From positions 1 to 57,687 of the forward strand of contig WOZH01000064.1 of the NCBI GenBank assembly GCA_011620375.1: 57,687 nucleotides of DNA, read 5' to 3'. The first letter of the stretch is position 1; each line of letters begins with the position of its first letter. The position numbers and the translations under genes are program-made. The notes beneath the pieces were generated by a model. The model made no database searches, was not told where the DNA came from, and was given only the letters and a program-made list of their open reading frames with translations. Shown here one piece after another: positions 1 to 8,761 of the stretch. The stretch is from Acholeplasmataceae bacterium (GTDB lineage Bacteria > Bacillota_I > Bacilli_A > Acholeplasmatales > Acholeplasmataceae).

Positions 1-1
1 G

Positions 2-1702
2 AAACAGGTTTATAATTTTAATGAGATGTATGATTATCTCACCGATATTAAAAAGCAACTCGAAGTGGAAATTTCACGTATCAAAGAACTCGAAAATCAT
101 ATCAGGGAGTATAAAGACGCACTCATTCAAGTGAAGAATATCGACAGTTTGGATATTCCATTAGAGGATCTCTTTGCCTGTCAGTTTATCTCTATTAGAT
201 TTGGTCGTTTGCCAAATGACTCCGTTGAAAAATTAAAATTTTTCCAGTCTAAGCCATTTGTCTTTAAATCGTTTAACTTTGACCAAAACAACAGCTGGTG
301 TATGTATTTTACAACTGAGGAGTACAAACGAGAAGTGGACAATATTTTCTCATCACTTTTCTTTGAAAGAATTTTTATTCCGGATTTTGTTCATGGGAAA
401 CCGAAAGAAGCCATCAATGCATTGGAAAAAGAAATTGTCTCAGCAGAGAAGATGGTCAAGCAATATCGTGCGGATATGACGGATATTACATTTGGATGTT
501 CTAATAAAGTTTCTTGCATGAAAGGTGAGCTCTTATTTCTTAACCGTATTTTTGAAGCGAAAAAATATGTCGTTGGTTTGGGTGATAAATTCCAAATTTC
601 AGGATTTGTAGAAGTTGATCAAGTTGATCAAGTTAAACAGGTTTTTGAAGGTATTTCCGATATCGAAATAGACGTTAATGAAGCTGAATCTGATAGAAGA
701 ATTACACCACCGACAAAACTTAAGAATAGTTGGTTTACGAAGCCGTTTGGCATGTTTGTCGAGATGTATGGATTACCTGGCTACAAGGACTTAGATCCGA
801 CGCCGATCGTCGCATTTACATATTCATTATTATTTGGTATGATGTTTGGAGATGTTGGTCAAGGATTAGTTTTAATGCTTCTCGGTTGGTTATTATGGCA
901 CTTTAAGAAGTTTAAACTTGGTGCAGTCGGTGTCCGTATCGGTATATTCTCAACGATATTTGGATTTCTATATGGCTCAGTCTTTGGATTAGAAGAACTT
1001 TTGGATGATTTTTTCCATCACACATTAGGCATATCATTCTTACCGCTTAAAGTCATGGATTCCGATTTTACGATGACATTGATGATTTCTGCAATTGCTA
1101 TTGGGGCAGTGCTCATTATACTTTCGATGCTGTTAAATATCATCACAAAATTTAAAAAGAAAAATTTTATTGATCTAGTCTTTTCGCATAATGGCATTGC
1201 AGGGGTTGTATTATTTGGGTTTATACTTACTGCAGTCGCTTTGCAGCTGGGATTTGGTATACCGGTCCTTAATATATTTACCATCTTCGGATTTATCGTC
1301 ATACCGCTCTTGTTGATTTTTCTTAAAGAGCCAATCGAACGAAAAATACATGGAAATAAAATGTTTCCAACAGGATTTGGTGGTTTCTTCGTTGAAGGTT
1401 TCTTCGAACTGTTTGAAATCATATTGTCTTATGTCACGAACACCATGAGTTTCCTGCGTGTTGGAGGGTTTATCCTATCCCATGCTGGAATGATGGTTGT
1501 GGTACACACACTGGCATTTCCTGCAGGTGCGACAGCCGTGACAATTGGGACCATTGTTACGATGGTTTTAGGCAATATATTTGTGATGGCACTCGAAGGA
1601 CTCATCGTTGGTATTCAAGTCTTGAGACTTGAGTTTTATGAAATGTTCTCACGTTATTATGAAGGTAATGGTATCGCGTTCAGCGCGTTAAATAATGAAT
1701 AA
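2..1702 (+). CDS. atpI: V-type ATPase subunit I (a), 5'-truncated by window edge
   Basis: Membrane stator subunit of the V1Vo ATPase; it forms the ion half-channels against the K ring and anchors the peripheral stalk. The frame is open from base 2 with no stop before the first internal ATG at 26, so the true start lies upstream. About 567 residues are visible against roughly 640-660 for the family. The first half is soluble and coiled-coil-like (KKQLEVEISRIKELENHIRE). The second half (from about residue 260) carries around seven hydrophobic segments, including the family-typical stretches SLLFGMMFGDVGQGL and SYVTNTMSFLRVGGFILSHA; the latter holds the essential membrane arginine. The next gene, atpK, starts 15 bp downstream behind TTTGGAGG, so this is the first visible cistron of the operon. 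Confidence 0.95.
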   Translation, partial: KQVYNFNEMYDYLTDIKKQLEVEISRIKELENHIREYKDALIQVKNIDSLDIPLEDLFACQFISIRFGRLPNDSVEKLKFFQSKPFVFKSFNFDQNNSWCMYFTTEEYKREVDNIFSSLFFERIFIPDFVHGKPKEAINALEKEIVSAEKMVKQYRADMTDITFGCSNKVSCMKGELLFLNRIFEAKKYVVGLGDKFQISGFVEVDQVDQVKQVFEGISDIEIDVNEAESDRRITPPTKLKNSWFTKPFGMFVEMYGLPGYKDLDPTPIVAFTYSLLFGMMFGDVGQGLVLMLLGWLLWHFKKFKLGAVGVRIGIFSTIFGFLYGSVFGLEELLDDFFHHTLGISFLPLKVMDSDFTMTLMISAIAIGAVLIILSMLLNIITKFKKKNFIDLVFSHNGIAGVVLFGFILTAVALQLGFGIPVLNIFTIFGFIVIPLLLIFLKEPIERKIHGNKMFPTGFGGFFVEGFFELFEIILSYVTNTMSFLRVGGFILSHAGMMVVVHTLAFPAGATAVTIGTIVTMVLGNIFVMALEGLIVGIQVLRLEFYEMFSRYYEGNGIAFSALNNE

Positions 1703-1717
1703 TTTGGAGGAAACAAA

Positions 1718-2167
1718 ATGAAATATTTATCAATTATCGAAGTGATCGTCCCGCTATTACTCGTGATTATGATCACACTTCCATTGATTAAAGTATTCAA
1801 AGGAAAGACAACTACAAAATCCGCAAAACGGAGACTCTTCACACACATCTCGGGATTCTTTACCATCGTTCTCTTGGTATTCACGATGCAGCTCGTCGTC
1901 AATCCACGCATCTATGGTTTTGAAAGTGATGGGTCAATCGTCGGAACAATTGCACAAGGCTTTGGTTTCTTAGCTGCTGCGCTTGCTACCGGACTATCCG
2001 CATTAGGTGCTGGGATTGCTGTTGCTGCTGCTGCGCCAGCTGCGATTGGGGCATTCTCAGAAAACGAAAAGAACTTTGGTAAATCACTGATCTTCGTTGC
2101 ACTTGGTGAAGGGGTCGCGATTTATGGATTGTTGATTTCCATTTTGATCATTGGTAATTTAGCCTAA
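1718..2167 (+). CDS. atpK: V-type ATPase subunit K (c ring), unusual N-terminal half
   Basis: Rotor-ring proteolipid of 149 residues with four predicted membrane helices. The C-terminal hairpin (about residues 76-149) is classic: a Gly/Ala-rich helix (GFLAAALATGLSALGAGIAV), a polar loop with SENEKN, and a last helix containing the ion-binding Glu in LGEGVAIYG. The N-terminal pair of helices does not look like a second c hairpin. It lacks the Gly/Ala pattern and is joined by a strongly basic loop (KGKTTTKSAKRRL), so the protein is one c hairpin plus two extra helices rather than the usual duplicated V-type K. Whether H+ or Na+ is carried cannot be settled from sequence alone. It lies between atpI and atpF in the operon, with a good SD (GGAGG). 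Confidence 0.9.
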   Translation: MKYLSIIEVIVPLLLVIMITLPLIKVFKGKTTTKSAKRRLFTHISGFFTIVLLVFTMQLVVNPRIYGFESDGSIVGTIAQGFGFLAAALATGLSALGAGIAVAAAAPAAIGAFSENEKNFGKSLIFVALGEGVAIYGLLISILIIGNLA

Positions 2168-2182
2168 GAAAGTTGTTTTAAC

Positions 2183-2491
2183 ATGAAATTTTTCTTGATT
2201 AGTGACAATTTGGATAGTCAAGTGGGAATGCGTCTTATGGGTATAGAGGGCGTCGTTGTCCATGAAAAGGAACCTTTTTTAGACGCGCTTGAACAAGCGC
2301 TACAAGATCCGACAATCGCGATTATCCTTGTCACAACAAAAGCTGTTGACTTCGCACCAAAAGTTATCTCGGAATTAAAATTAACCTATCCGCGAAAACT
2401 CATCGTCGAAATTCCCGACCGTCATGGTGGAGAACACATCGGTGAGTCAATTGACAAATATGTAAGTGAAGCCATTGGCATCAAACTGTGA
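2183..2491 (+). CDS. atpF: V-type ATPase subunit F
   Basis: Small central-stalk subunit (102 residues, normal family length), which sits with D inside the A3B3 head. It begins MKFFLISDNLDSQVGMRLMG, matching the subunit F pattern of an N-terminal strand followed by a loop and helix that tracks a 'quality of GxRLxG' motif. The middle strand reads IAIILVTTKAVD, and the end contains IPDRHGG. It starts 15 bp after atpK with a weaker SD, and atpE follows after 11 bp, so the cistrons are tightly packed. In archaeal-type operons F usually sits just before A; here E is placed between F and A. Confidence 0.9.
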   Translation: MKFFLISDNLDSQVGMRLMGIEGVVVHEKEPFLDALEQALQDPTIAIILVTTKAVDFAPKVISELKLTYPRKLIVEIPDRHGGEHIGESIDKYVSEAIGIKL

Positions 2492-2502
2492 GGTGAAGGT
2501 TC

Positions 2503-3108
2503 TTGGCATATTATAATGAAGATCAACTCTATCGCTATTTTAATCGTTCGATTCATCATGATTCCATTAAAAAGATTGATGCATTACGAAAAGAGATCGA
2601 TTATTTGTACGCGAAAGAAATGAAAAAGATCCGCGATGACCTGTTGATGAAAAAGAAATTAGAACTCAATAAAGGACTTCGAGAACTCCAAATCGATTAT
2701 CAAGACCGTATTAATCAAATTGGTGTTGGCTATGATGAAAAACTGATCAAGTCACGTACAAAGATGGCGAATACCGTTTTTAATCATGTCTTTGAACGAT
2801 TGGTAGATTTCATCGAAACTAAAGCATATGAAACATATATCACTGAAAAGATTAAGGCACTTGATGAATATGTAGGAGATAAGAAGACGGTTATCATGAT
2901 TTCTCCTTACGATCATAAGATTGAGTCAATTATTAAAAAAGCATTGAAACAAGATGTGAAAATCGATGTTGATCCATCAATTAAAATCGGTGGTTTTATT
3001 GTGATAATTCCGAGTCATCAAATTGAATTGGATGTGACGATTGACACCAAATTAGATGAGCAGAAAGAATGGTTCTATAAACATTCTAAACTGTTCATTA
3101 GGACTTAG
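2503..3108 (+). CDS. atpE: V-type ATPase subunit E (peripheral stalk)
   Basis: Peripheral stalk subunit, 201 residues. The N-terminal half is a long charged helix (residues about 15-90, rich in K/E/R, e.g. KKIDALRKEIDYLYAKEMKK). The C-terminal half is the globular head that binds the top of the A3B3 ring, with the recognisable GGFIVIIPSHQIELDVTI strand region. A TTG start at 2503 is used, eight bases after the SD AGGTGA; no ATG near the N-terminus fits better. The gene ends 10 bp before atpA. The sequence is divergent but position and architecture make the call firm. A partner subunit (G/H type) is not seen in the window and could lie upstream. Confidence 0.85.
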   Translation: MAYYNEDQLYRYFNRSIHHDSIKKIDALRKEIDYLYAKEMKKIRDDLLMKKKLELNKGLRELQIDYQDRINQIGVGYDEKLIKSRTKMANTVFNHVFERLVDFIETKAYETYITEKIKALDEYVGDKKTVIMISPYDHKIESIIKKALKQDVKIDVDPSIKIGGFIVIIPSHQIELDVTIDTKLDEQKEWFYKHSKLFIRT

Positions 3109-3118
3109 GAGGCATACC

Positions 3119-4867
3119 ATGGAAAACAAAATCTATTCGATTAATGGACCGGTTGTCACTGTCCGACATGCGAATGTCTTTCATATGCTTGAAAAAGTAT
3201 ATGTGGGTCATGCAAAATTACTTGGTGAAGTTATTTCGATATCCACTGAAAAGACCACCATTCAAGTTTACGAATCAACAACGGGACTTATTCCTGGAGA
3301 ACCAGTTTTTCCGACGGGAGAACCGATTTCCGCATTGCTTGGACCAGGATTGCTTAAAAATATTTTTGATGGCATTGAAAGACCACTTAAAAAGATTGCT
3401 GAAGATTTTGGCATCTACATTCCCATCGGTAGTGATGTTGAATCACTCGACAGTGATAAGAAGTGGGATGTGAATATCACGGCTAAGATGAATGATCAAC
3501 TTAACGGGGGATCGATTTACGCGACCATTCAAGAAACGTCTATGATTGAACATCGTTTACTCGTTCCTGGTGATCAAAAAGGTAAAGTCACTTGGGTTGC
3601 TAAATCTGGGCAATACAAATTATTTGATACGATTGTTAAGATCGTAGATGAAAAAGGTGTTGAACGGGATTTAACACTTGCTCAAAAATGGCCTATCAAA
3701 GTACCTAGACCGGTAAAAAAAAGATTGACGATATCGACGCCGTTGATTTCTGGACAGCGCGTTATTGATACACTTTTCCCCATCGCTAAAGGTGGTACTG
3801 CAGCTGTTCCTGGTGGCTTTGGTACAGGTAAGACCATGATGCAGCATCAATTTGCAAAATGGTGTGATGCAGATATCATCGTTTATGTTGGCTGTGGCGA
3901 ACGCGGGAATGAAATGACACAAGTCTTAGAGGAGTTCACTGATCTCATTGACCCAAGAACGGATAAACCGTTGATGGAGAGAACGGTATTGATTGCCAAT
4001 ACTTCAAATATGCCGGTAGCCGCACGTGAAGCATCCATTTATACAGGTGTGACCATCGCAGAATATTATCGTGACATGGGCTATCATGTCGCTGTCATGG
4101 CAGACTCGACTTCACGTTGGGCAGAAGCACTTCGGGAAATCTCTGGGCGCTTGGAAGAAATGCCAGCGGAAGAAGGGTTCCCTGCTTATTTGCCATCACG
4201 AATTTCGCAATTTTATGAACGTGCAGGTTATATGGAAAACCTGAATGAAACCACAGGATCGGTATCGATTATCGGTGCCGTATCACCGCAAGGTGCAGAT
4301 TTTTCAGAACCTGTGACACAAAACACGAAGCGTTTTGTTCGTAGTTTTTGGGCGCTCGACAAACAATTGGCGTATGCAAGACATTATGCAGCGATTAACT
4401 GGAATCAAAGTTATTCTGATTATGTCGGCGATTTAACCAAGTGGTACGATAAAAATATTGGTACAGAATTTTTATCTGATCGTACGCGAATTATGAGCTT
4501 GTTGGCAGAGGAAACCAAACTATTAGAAATTGTCAAACTGATTGGTAGTGATGTTTTACCTGATGATCAAAAACTCATCATCGAAATCGGAAAAGTCATC
4601 CGCCAAGGATATTTACAACAAAACGCATTTCACAAGATTGACACATATGTGCCACTTAAGAAGCAATTACTGATGATGAATGTCATCATTCATTTATATG
4701 AACAATCGAAACAAGTTGTTTCCGATGGAAAAGCATTGAGTGTTCTTTTGGAAACGGGTATTTTTGAAGATGTCATCAAAATGAAATATGATGTCACCAA
4801 CGAAGCGCTTGAAAAATTCGACGATTATATCAATAAAATCGATCGAATCGTCAAGCGCATGAAGTAG
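3119..4867 (+). CDS. atpA: V-type ATPase catalytic subunit A
   Basis: Catalytic ATP-binding subunit of V1, 582 residues, the normal length. The start is ATG 3119 behind TTAGGAGGCATACC; the longer open frame from 3056 merely overlaps atpE. Visible landmarks are the N-terminal barrel ([13 protein letters not shown]), the bulge domain unique to A subunits (about residues 110-200), a P-loop [11 protein letters not shown] near residue 230, the catalytic GCGERGNEM, the Walker B-like [26 protein letters not shown], and the [13 protein letters not shown] stretch. The P-loop has GGFGTGKT where GPFGSGKT is common, a mild variant that keeps the Lys and Thr. It pairs with atpB 10 bp downstream. Confidence 0.97.
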   Translation: MENKIYSINGPVVTVRHANVFHMLEKVYVGHAKLLGEVISISTEKTTIQVYESTTGLIPGEPVFPTGEPISALLGPGLLKNIFDGIERPLKKIAEDFGIYIPIGSDVESLDSDKKWDVNITAKMNDQLNGGSIYATIQETSMIEHRLLVPGDQKGKVTWVAKSGQYKLFDTIVKIVDEKGVERDLTLAQKWPIKVPRPVKKRLTISTPLISGQRVIDTLFPIAKGGTAAVPGGFGTGKTMMQHQFAKWCDADIIVYVGCGERGNEMTQVLEEFTDLIDPRTDKPLMERTVLIANTSNMPVAAREASIYTGVTIAEYYRDMGYHVAVMADSTSRWAEALREISGRLEEMPAEEGFPAYLPSRISQFYERAGYMENLNETTGSVSIIGAVSPQGADFSEPVTQNTKRFVRSFWALDKQLAYARHYAAINWNQSYSDYVGDLTKWYDKNIGTEFLSDRTRIMSLLAEETKLLEIVKLIGSDVLPDDQKLIIEIGKVIRQGYLQQNAFHKIDTYVPLKKQLLMMNVIIHLYEQSKQVVSDGKALSVLLETGIFEDVIKMKYDVTNEALEKFDDYINKIDRIVKRMK

Positions 4868-4877
4868 GAGGGATTCG

Positions 4878-6314
4878 ATGAAACTTCTATATATCGGACT
4901 CGATCAAATTAATGGACCACTTATCTTCTTAGATCACGTTGAAAACGTTGGTTATGAAGAGATGGTTGAAATAAAAATGTCGGATGGATCATCGCGCTAT
5001 GGACGTGTTGTCCAAATCGATGGCAAACGTATCGCGATTCAAGTCTTTGAAGGTACCCGTGATATTTCACTAAAGAACACAAAGATTCAATTTACTGGTC
5101 ATCCTGTTGAAATGGCATTATCTAAAGAAATACTTGGTAGAACTTTCAATGGATCTGGACATCCAATCGATGGATTAGGTGAGGTTTATATCGATGAGAA
5201 GCAAAACATTAATGGATCACCCTTGAATCCAGTTAGTCGTGTTTATCCTCGTAATTATATTCAGACCGGTGTGTCATCAATTGATGCATTAACGACGCTT
5301 ATTCGCGGACAAAAACTACCTATCTTTTCTGGATCAGGTATGCCCCATAATGAACTTGCCGTACAAATCGTCAAGCAAGCGCAAATCGCTGATAAGAACG
5401 CAGACAATTTCTGTATCGTATTTGCGGCGATGGGTGTAAAAAACGATGTTGCCGATTACTTCAAACGACAATTTGAAGAAGCGGGCGTTATGCATCGCGT
5501 GGTCATGTTCTTAAATCTTTCTAATGAACCGATTATTGAACGTATTTTAACACCACGGTTCGCTTTGACAGCTGCTGAATATCTAGCCTATAAGCATGAT
5601 ATGCATGTCCTAGTGATTTTGACGGATGTTACATCTTATTGTGAAGCACTTCGTGAATTTTCTTCTTCAAAAGGAGAGATTCCTGGACGTAAAGGTTTCC
5701 CTGGATATCTTTATTCTGATTTAGCATCTCTTTATGAACGGGCAGGCATTGTTCATAGCGCTAAAGGATCGGTCACACAAATTCCGATTTTAACGATGCC
5801 CAATGATGATATTACCCACCCAGTTCCTGACTTGACCGGTTATATTACTGAAGGACAAGTAGTCTTATCAAGGGATTTAACACAAACAGGTATTTATCCC
5901 CCCGTTGGTGTACTTCCATCATTATCGCGTTTGATGAAGGATGGCATCGGGGCAGCGTATACAAGAGATGACCATGCTGATGTTGCAAACCAATTGTTTG
6001 CCTCATATGCACAAGTGCAAGATGCTAGAAGCTTAGCTTCGGTTATTGGCGAAGATGAATTATCTCCAGTCGACCGTCAATATATTGAGTTTGGTAAACT
6101 GTTCGAAGCTCACTTTTTAAATCAAGGTTTCGATACGAATAGAGGAATGATGGAAACCCTGGATCTCGGTTGGGATCTACTTTCAGTTTTACCAAGAGAA
6201 GAATTGTCTCGTATCGATGAAAAGGTCGTTGAAGCGCACTATGATCATGACCGAGCAGTCGAAAGATTCCATATTATCACAAAACCGATTATTCATCAAT
6301 TAAGGGGTGAGTAA
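4878..6314 (+). CDS. atpB: V-type ATPase regulatory subunit B
   Basis: Non-catalytic nucleotide-binding subunit of V1, 478 residues. It has the barrel domain, the segment [13 protein letters not shown], the degenerate P-loop [17 protein letters not shown] (no GKT, as expected for B), the stretch [47 protein letters not shown], of which only the start and end are diagnostic here, and [19 protein letters not shown] precedes ATG 4878. Its end overlaps the ribosome-binding region of atpD, suggesting translational coupling. All residues expected of subunit B are present and there is no sign of decay. Confidence 0.96.
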   Translation: MKLLYIGLDQINGPLIFLDHVENVGYEEMVEIKMSDGSSRYGRVVQIDGKRIAIQVFEGTRDISLKNTKIQFTGHPVEMALSKEILGRTFNGSGHPIDGLGEVYIDEKQNINGSPLNPVSRVYPRNYIQTGVSSIDALTTLIRGQKLPIFSGSGMPHNELAVQIVKQAQIADKNADNFCIVFAAMGVKNDVADYFKRQFEEAGVMHRVVMFLNLSNEPIIERILTPRFALTAAEYLAYKHDMHVLVILTDVTSYCEALREFSSSKGEIPGRKGFPGYLYSDLASLYERAGIVHSAKGSVTQIPILTMPNDDITHPVPDLTGYITEGQVVLSRDLTQTGIYPPVGVLPSLSRLMKDGIGAAYTRDDHADVANQLFASYAQVQDARSLASVIGEDELSPVDRQYIEFGKLFEAHFLNQGFDTNRGMMETLDLGWDLLSVLPREELSRIDEKVVEAHYDHDRAVERFHIITKPIIHQLRGE

Positions 6315-6315
6315 C

Positions 6316-6942
6316 GTGACAAATCAAGTATTCCCTACCAAAGGTAATCTCATGGCGATTACCAAATCTAATCAACTTGCTCAAAAAGGGTATGAATTGA
6401 TGGATCGTAAACGTAACATCTTAATGCGAGAAATGATGAGTTTATTGTCAGATGTCAAAATGCTAAGAGAAGAGATAGCAAAAACCTTTAAAAGCGCATA
6501 TCAAGCCCTTCAAGAAGCGAATATTACACTGGGCATCGTCAGTGATATCGCAAAATCGATTCCAATTGATTCTGGTGTTGAAGTTGTTTATCGCTCTATT
6601 ATGGGTGTAGAAATCCCTAAAGTATCGCATCAGGCAGAACCGGTTAAGATTACTTATGGCATCGGTTCGACGAACACAAAATTTGACTATGCATATAAAA
6701 TGTTTCAAAAAGTCAGAGATTTAACCGTTAAGTTATCAGAAATCGATAATGCTACATATCGTCTTGCCAACGCCATTAGAAAAGCACAAAAAAGAGCTAA
6801 CGCATTACAAAATATCGTCATTCCTAGATTCAACGCGAATATTAAATATATTACCGAAGTATTAGAAGAAAAAGATCGAGAACAGTTTACAAGACAAAAA
6901 GTCATCAAAGAACAACAAGAAAGAAAACATTTGAAAAAATAA
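6316..6942 (+). CDS. atpD: V-type ATPase subunit D (central rotor stalk)
   Basis: Long antiparallel coiled-coil rotor axle, 208 residues from the GTG at 6316. The signature VFPTKGNLMAITKSNQLAQKGYELMDRKRNIL is the family's N-terminal helix (shown here only by its core, TKGNLMAI and LMDRKRNIL). A second GTG at 6307 is in frame but sits inside the SD (AGGGGTGA) and overlaps the atpB stop, so 6316 is preferred. The C-terminal helix (RKAQKRANALQNIVIPRFN) is also typical. It is the last gene of the operon. Subunit C, which couples the rotor to the ring in most bacterial V-type enzymes, is not encoded between the visible genes and is either upstream or elsewhere. Confidence 0.95.
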   Translation: MTNQVFPTKGNLMAITKSNQLAQKGYELMDRKRNILMREMMSLLSDVKMLREEIAKTFKSAYQALQEANITLGIVSDIAKSIPIDSGVEVVYRSIMGVEIPKVSHQAEPVKITYGIGSTNTKFDYAYKMFQKVRDLTVKLSEIDNATYRLANAIRKAQKRANALQNIVIPRFNANIKYITEVLEEKDREQFTRQKVIKEQQERKHLKK

Positions 6943-7211
6943 AAACGCAATTTTGAACTGTACCCTTAAAAGCAGATAAATAAAATTAGATAAAGAAAGT
7001 CAAGTCTCATCAACCAACTTTCATGAATAGATTTTAAATATACGTAAAAAACCAGATTTGATCTCTCGTATTTTGAGTACTATCATGAAATTAAAATTTA
7101 GATGTGAAAGCTTATATCAGGATTTGACATGCCAAAAATTATTCGCAGTAATATATTGGCACAGGCAATGAAGGCAGCTTTATAAACGAGAGGGTTGTTT
7201 GTTGCCTTTTT
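6943..7211. other. Intergenic stretch after the V-ATPase operon
   Basis: No gene longer than about 20 codons with a credible ribosome-binding site. The only visible structure is an inverted pair TGCCAA (7130-7135) and TTGGCA (near 7157-7162). There is also a weak terminator-like arrangement, AGGCAA near 7163 with TTGCCT near 7202 followed by seven T residues, whose loop is long. One of these may end the V-ATPase transcript, but neither is strong. Confidence 0.4.
7163..7211 (+). terminator. Possible weak terminator of the V-ATPase operon
   Basis: Complementary AGGCAA and TTGCCT arms are followed directly by a run of T residues. The loop is about 35 bases and the stem is short, so this is tentative. 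It is the only T-tract hairpin on the plus strand within 270 bp of the atpD stop. Confidence 0.3.
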
Positions 7212-7400
7212 TTGTTGTAAAGATTCAAAACACGATTCGTTTTTCCAATGCTTATGTTGCTAGATACCGTTAAGAATAGTAACGTTCTTAAATGCTTATT
7301 TCCTTTTTATGTGATATACTTTACCCTCTTTGTATTCCTTCAAACCTATGAGTTTGAATACTAGAGCATACCTTTGAAACTTTTGTTCTTTACTTGCCAT
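7212..7400 (-). pseudogene. Decayed IS3-family transposase OrfA fragment
   Basis: On the minus strand an ATG at 7400 opens a 34-codon frame (7296-7400) reading MASKEQKFQRYALVFKLIGL then KEYKEGK, which resembles the N-terminus of IS3/IS150-type OrfA helix-turn-helix proteins ('...KFK.YS.EFKL..VK.Y.EG...'). Reading on in the same frame past a TAA stop and a TAG stop gives KNVTILNGI, QHKHW, NES and FESLQQ. Together these recall the 'GIKN.T.LN.WI..Y..WG..SF' part of the same family. No OrfB, no terminal inverted repeats and no target duplication were recognised, so only a mutated stub remains. The assignment rests on pattern memory and could be wrong. Confidence 0.5.
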
Positions 7401-7523
7401 AAAAAACACCGCCATCATTACTATGAAAGTGGTATTTCATTCAAGCTTTCGATAAAGATATAAACACGACTAGCTTTCGTTAAATTGTCTACTAAATAGG
7501 ATTCACGCTATCTTCGCGTTTTT

Positions 7524-8372
7524 TTAATGCAATTTGTGTTCCACACGTTTAAGATATGTTTCAATAAACATGCGATAGCTGGCGATTACCTTTGAAAAAG
7601 CATCGCCGAGCGGGATGATAAACCGCTCTTCATCAGTTCGTAGATATTTGATATAGCGATGACCCAACTGTGTAATATCTTGATATAGTTCCTCGTTATT
7701 TTTAATTTTCATCATCGCGCGAATATCGATCAATAAAGCGCGGAAAACCAATTCGAATGCCTCTTTTTGTTTATGGTTTGTATGCATCATTTGGCAAAAA
7801 TTTTTGATATATTTGTCATAGTCGTCTAGCGTTTTTAGTGAATGTTTTATCGCATCAACGATGCTTGCAGGGATATCGGTTGTAGGATTAATGTAACCCA
7901 CATCGACATGTTGATCCAAGTAAGTCAGTAAAAGGTCTTTGTCAAGTTCAAGAAATTTATAACTGCTAGAGTCAGTCTCTTCTGGAAGGATGAATAGGAA
8001 TGTTTCGGTCATCATGGCGTAATGACTGAAAACGACAGCGGTTCTAGCTTGATCGATATTGATTGAAAGTAAAGCCTTACGCTTGAACATACTCAAGGTT
8101 TTAAGCATGGTCAACACTTTTAGTTTTGTTAAGTGTTCTTCAATATATGCGAGTTGATATTGATTTAAAAAAAGATCAAACCAAGCTTTTCCTTGCAAGC
8201 TGGTACCAGCAACAAATGCCACTTTTGTTTTGGAAAGACGATTGCTTGTAAATAAATAGGGTAAACGCATCTCCAAAGCAATTTCTTGATCTGTTTTATT
8301 GATTTTGAAATCTTCTAATAAAATGGCGAGGCATGCATAGACATGTGATCCTCTAAATGTGACGTGTTTCAT
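7524..8372 (-). CDS. Unknown protein following yidD; possible C39-like N-terminus
   Basis: A 282-residue soluble protein that I do not recognise. The N-terminus (FRGSHVYACLAILLEDFKIN, residues 6-25, followed by a helix and LRLPYLF-like turn) loosely resembles the cysteine-containing start of papain-fold C39-like domains, with Cys14 in the position of the nucleophile, but no matching His/Asp pair is obvious. The C-terminal third is helical and charged (residues about 175-282). Its ATG overlaps the yidD stop by 4 bp (ATGA), so the two are translationally coupled. There is no signal peptide or membrane helix. Base composition matches the neighbours. A short hairpin of the ACGC/GCGT type lies just downstream. 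Confidence 0.75.
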   Translation of the reverse strand: MKHVTFRGSHVYACLAILLEDFKINKTDQEIALEMRLPYLFTSNRLSKTKVAFVAGTSLQGKAWFDLFLNQYQLAYIEEHLTKLKVLTMLKTLSMFKRKALLSINIDQARTAVVFSHYAMMTETFLFILPEETDSSSYKFLELDKDLLLTYLDQHVDVGYINPTTDIPASIVDAIKHSLKTLDDYDKYIKNFCQMMHTNHKQKEAFELVFRALLIDIRAMMKIKNNEELYQDITQLGHRYIKYLRTDEERFIIPLGDAFSKVIASYRMFIETYLKRVEHKLH

Positions 8373-8626
8373 TCAGTTTCATCTTTTTTTGACATTTTTC
8401 TCGTACGCACTTTTTTTTCTGGAACAGGATCATATTTAGGCTTAAAAAGTGGATTACAAGTCAATATGCGCTTCGCGGTCAAAAAACTCGCTTTAAAAAA
8501 ATTAAAGCGTTCGTAAGCTGTCACTGCATAAGCGGAACAAGTTGGCTTGTGTCGGCAATGATGACCACTGTGAGGACTGATATTCTGCTGGTACCATTGA
8601 ATGGTTTTAATCGGTATTTTATTCAT
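8369..8626 (-). CDS. yidD: Membrane protein insertion efficiency factor YidD
   Basis: Small protein (85 residues) of the YidD family, which assists YidC-dependent membrane insertion. The family hallmarks are visible: IQWYQQNISPH near the N-terminus, then CRHKPTCSAYAVTAYERF with the two conserved cysteines, and the turn RILTCNPLFKPKYDPVP. The C-terminal tail is basic. In many bacteria yidD sits in the rpmH-rnpA-yidC cluster; here it is separate and instead coupled to the unknown gene downstream on the same strand. It is divergent from the EF-G paralogue, with 135 bp of shared upstream sequence. Confidence 0.93.
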   Translation of the reverse strand: MNKIPIKTIQWYQQNISPHSGHHCRHKPTCSAYAVTAYERFNFFKASFLTAKRILTCNPLFKPKYDPVPEKKVRTRKMSKKDETE

Positions 8627-8694
8627 GAGTTCACCATGTTTATTATATCACGACTAGGATGAGATGTTAAATCATAGATTTTAAAAGTTTTGCC

Positions 8695-8722
8695 TTTCAA
8701 TTAATGGTGATTATGCTATAAT
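8695..8722 (+). promoter_or_regulatory. Promoter of the EF-G paralogue gene (extended -10)
   Basis: TATAAT at 8717-8722 is preceded by TG with one base between (TGCTATAAT), an extended -10. A poor -35 candidate TTTCAA lies at 8695-8700 with 16 bp spacing. The start codon is 40 bp downstream behind CAGGAGG. Confidence 0.65.
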
Positions 8723-8761
8723 AGAGATATAGATAATGGAAACGATTACAGGAGGTTAGAG

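Noticed and set aside
1018-1911. Minus-strand frames inside atpI and atpK
   Set aside because: Shadow frames of strong V-ATPase genes, no ribosome-binding sites.
3056-3118. Longer start for atpA
   Set aside because: Overlaps atpE; ATG 3119 has a perfect AGGAGG.
7121-7187. An 18-codon plus-strand frame (MPKIIRSNILAQAMKAAL)
   Set aside because: No SD and no family; overlaps the inverted repeat in the gap. Chance frame.
7506-7526. ACGC/GCGT hairpin followed by T run as a plus-strand terminator
   Set aside because: Four-base stem, no plus-strand gene close upstream; too weak to list as a feature.
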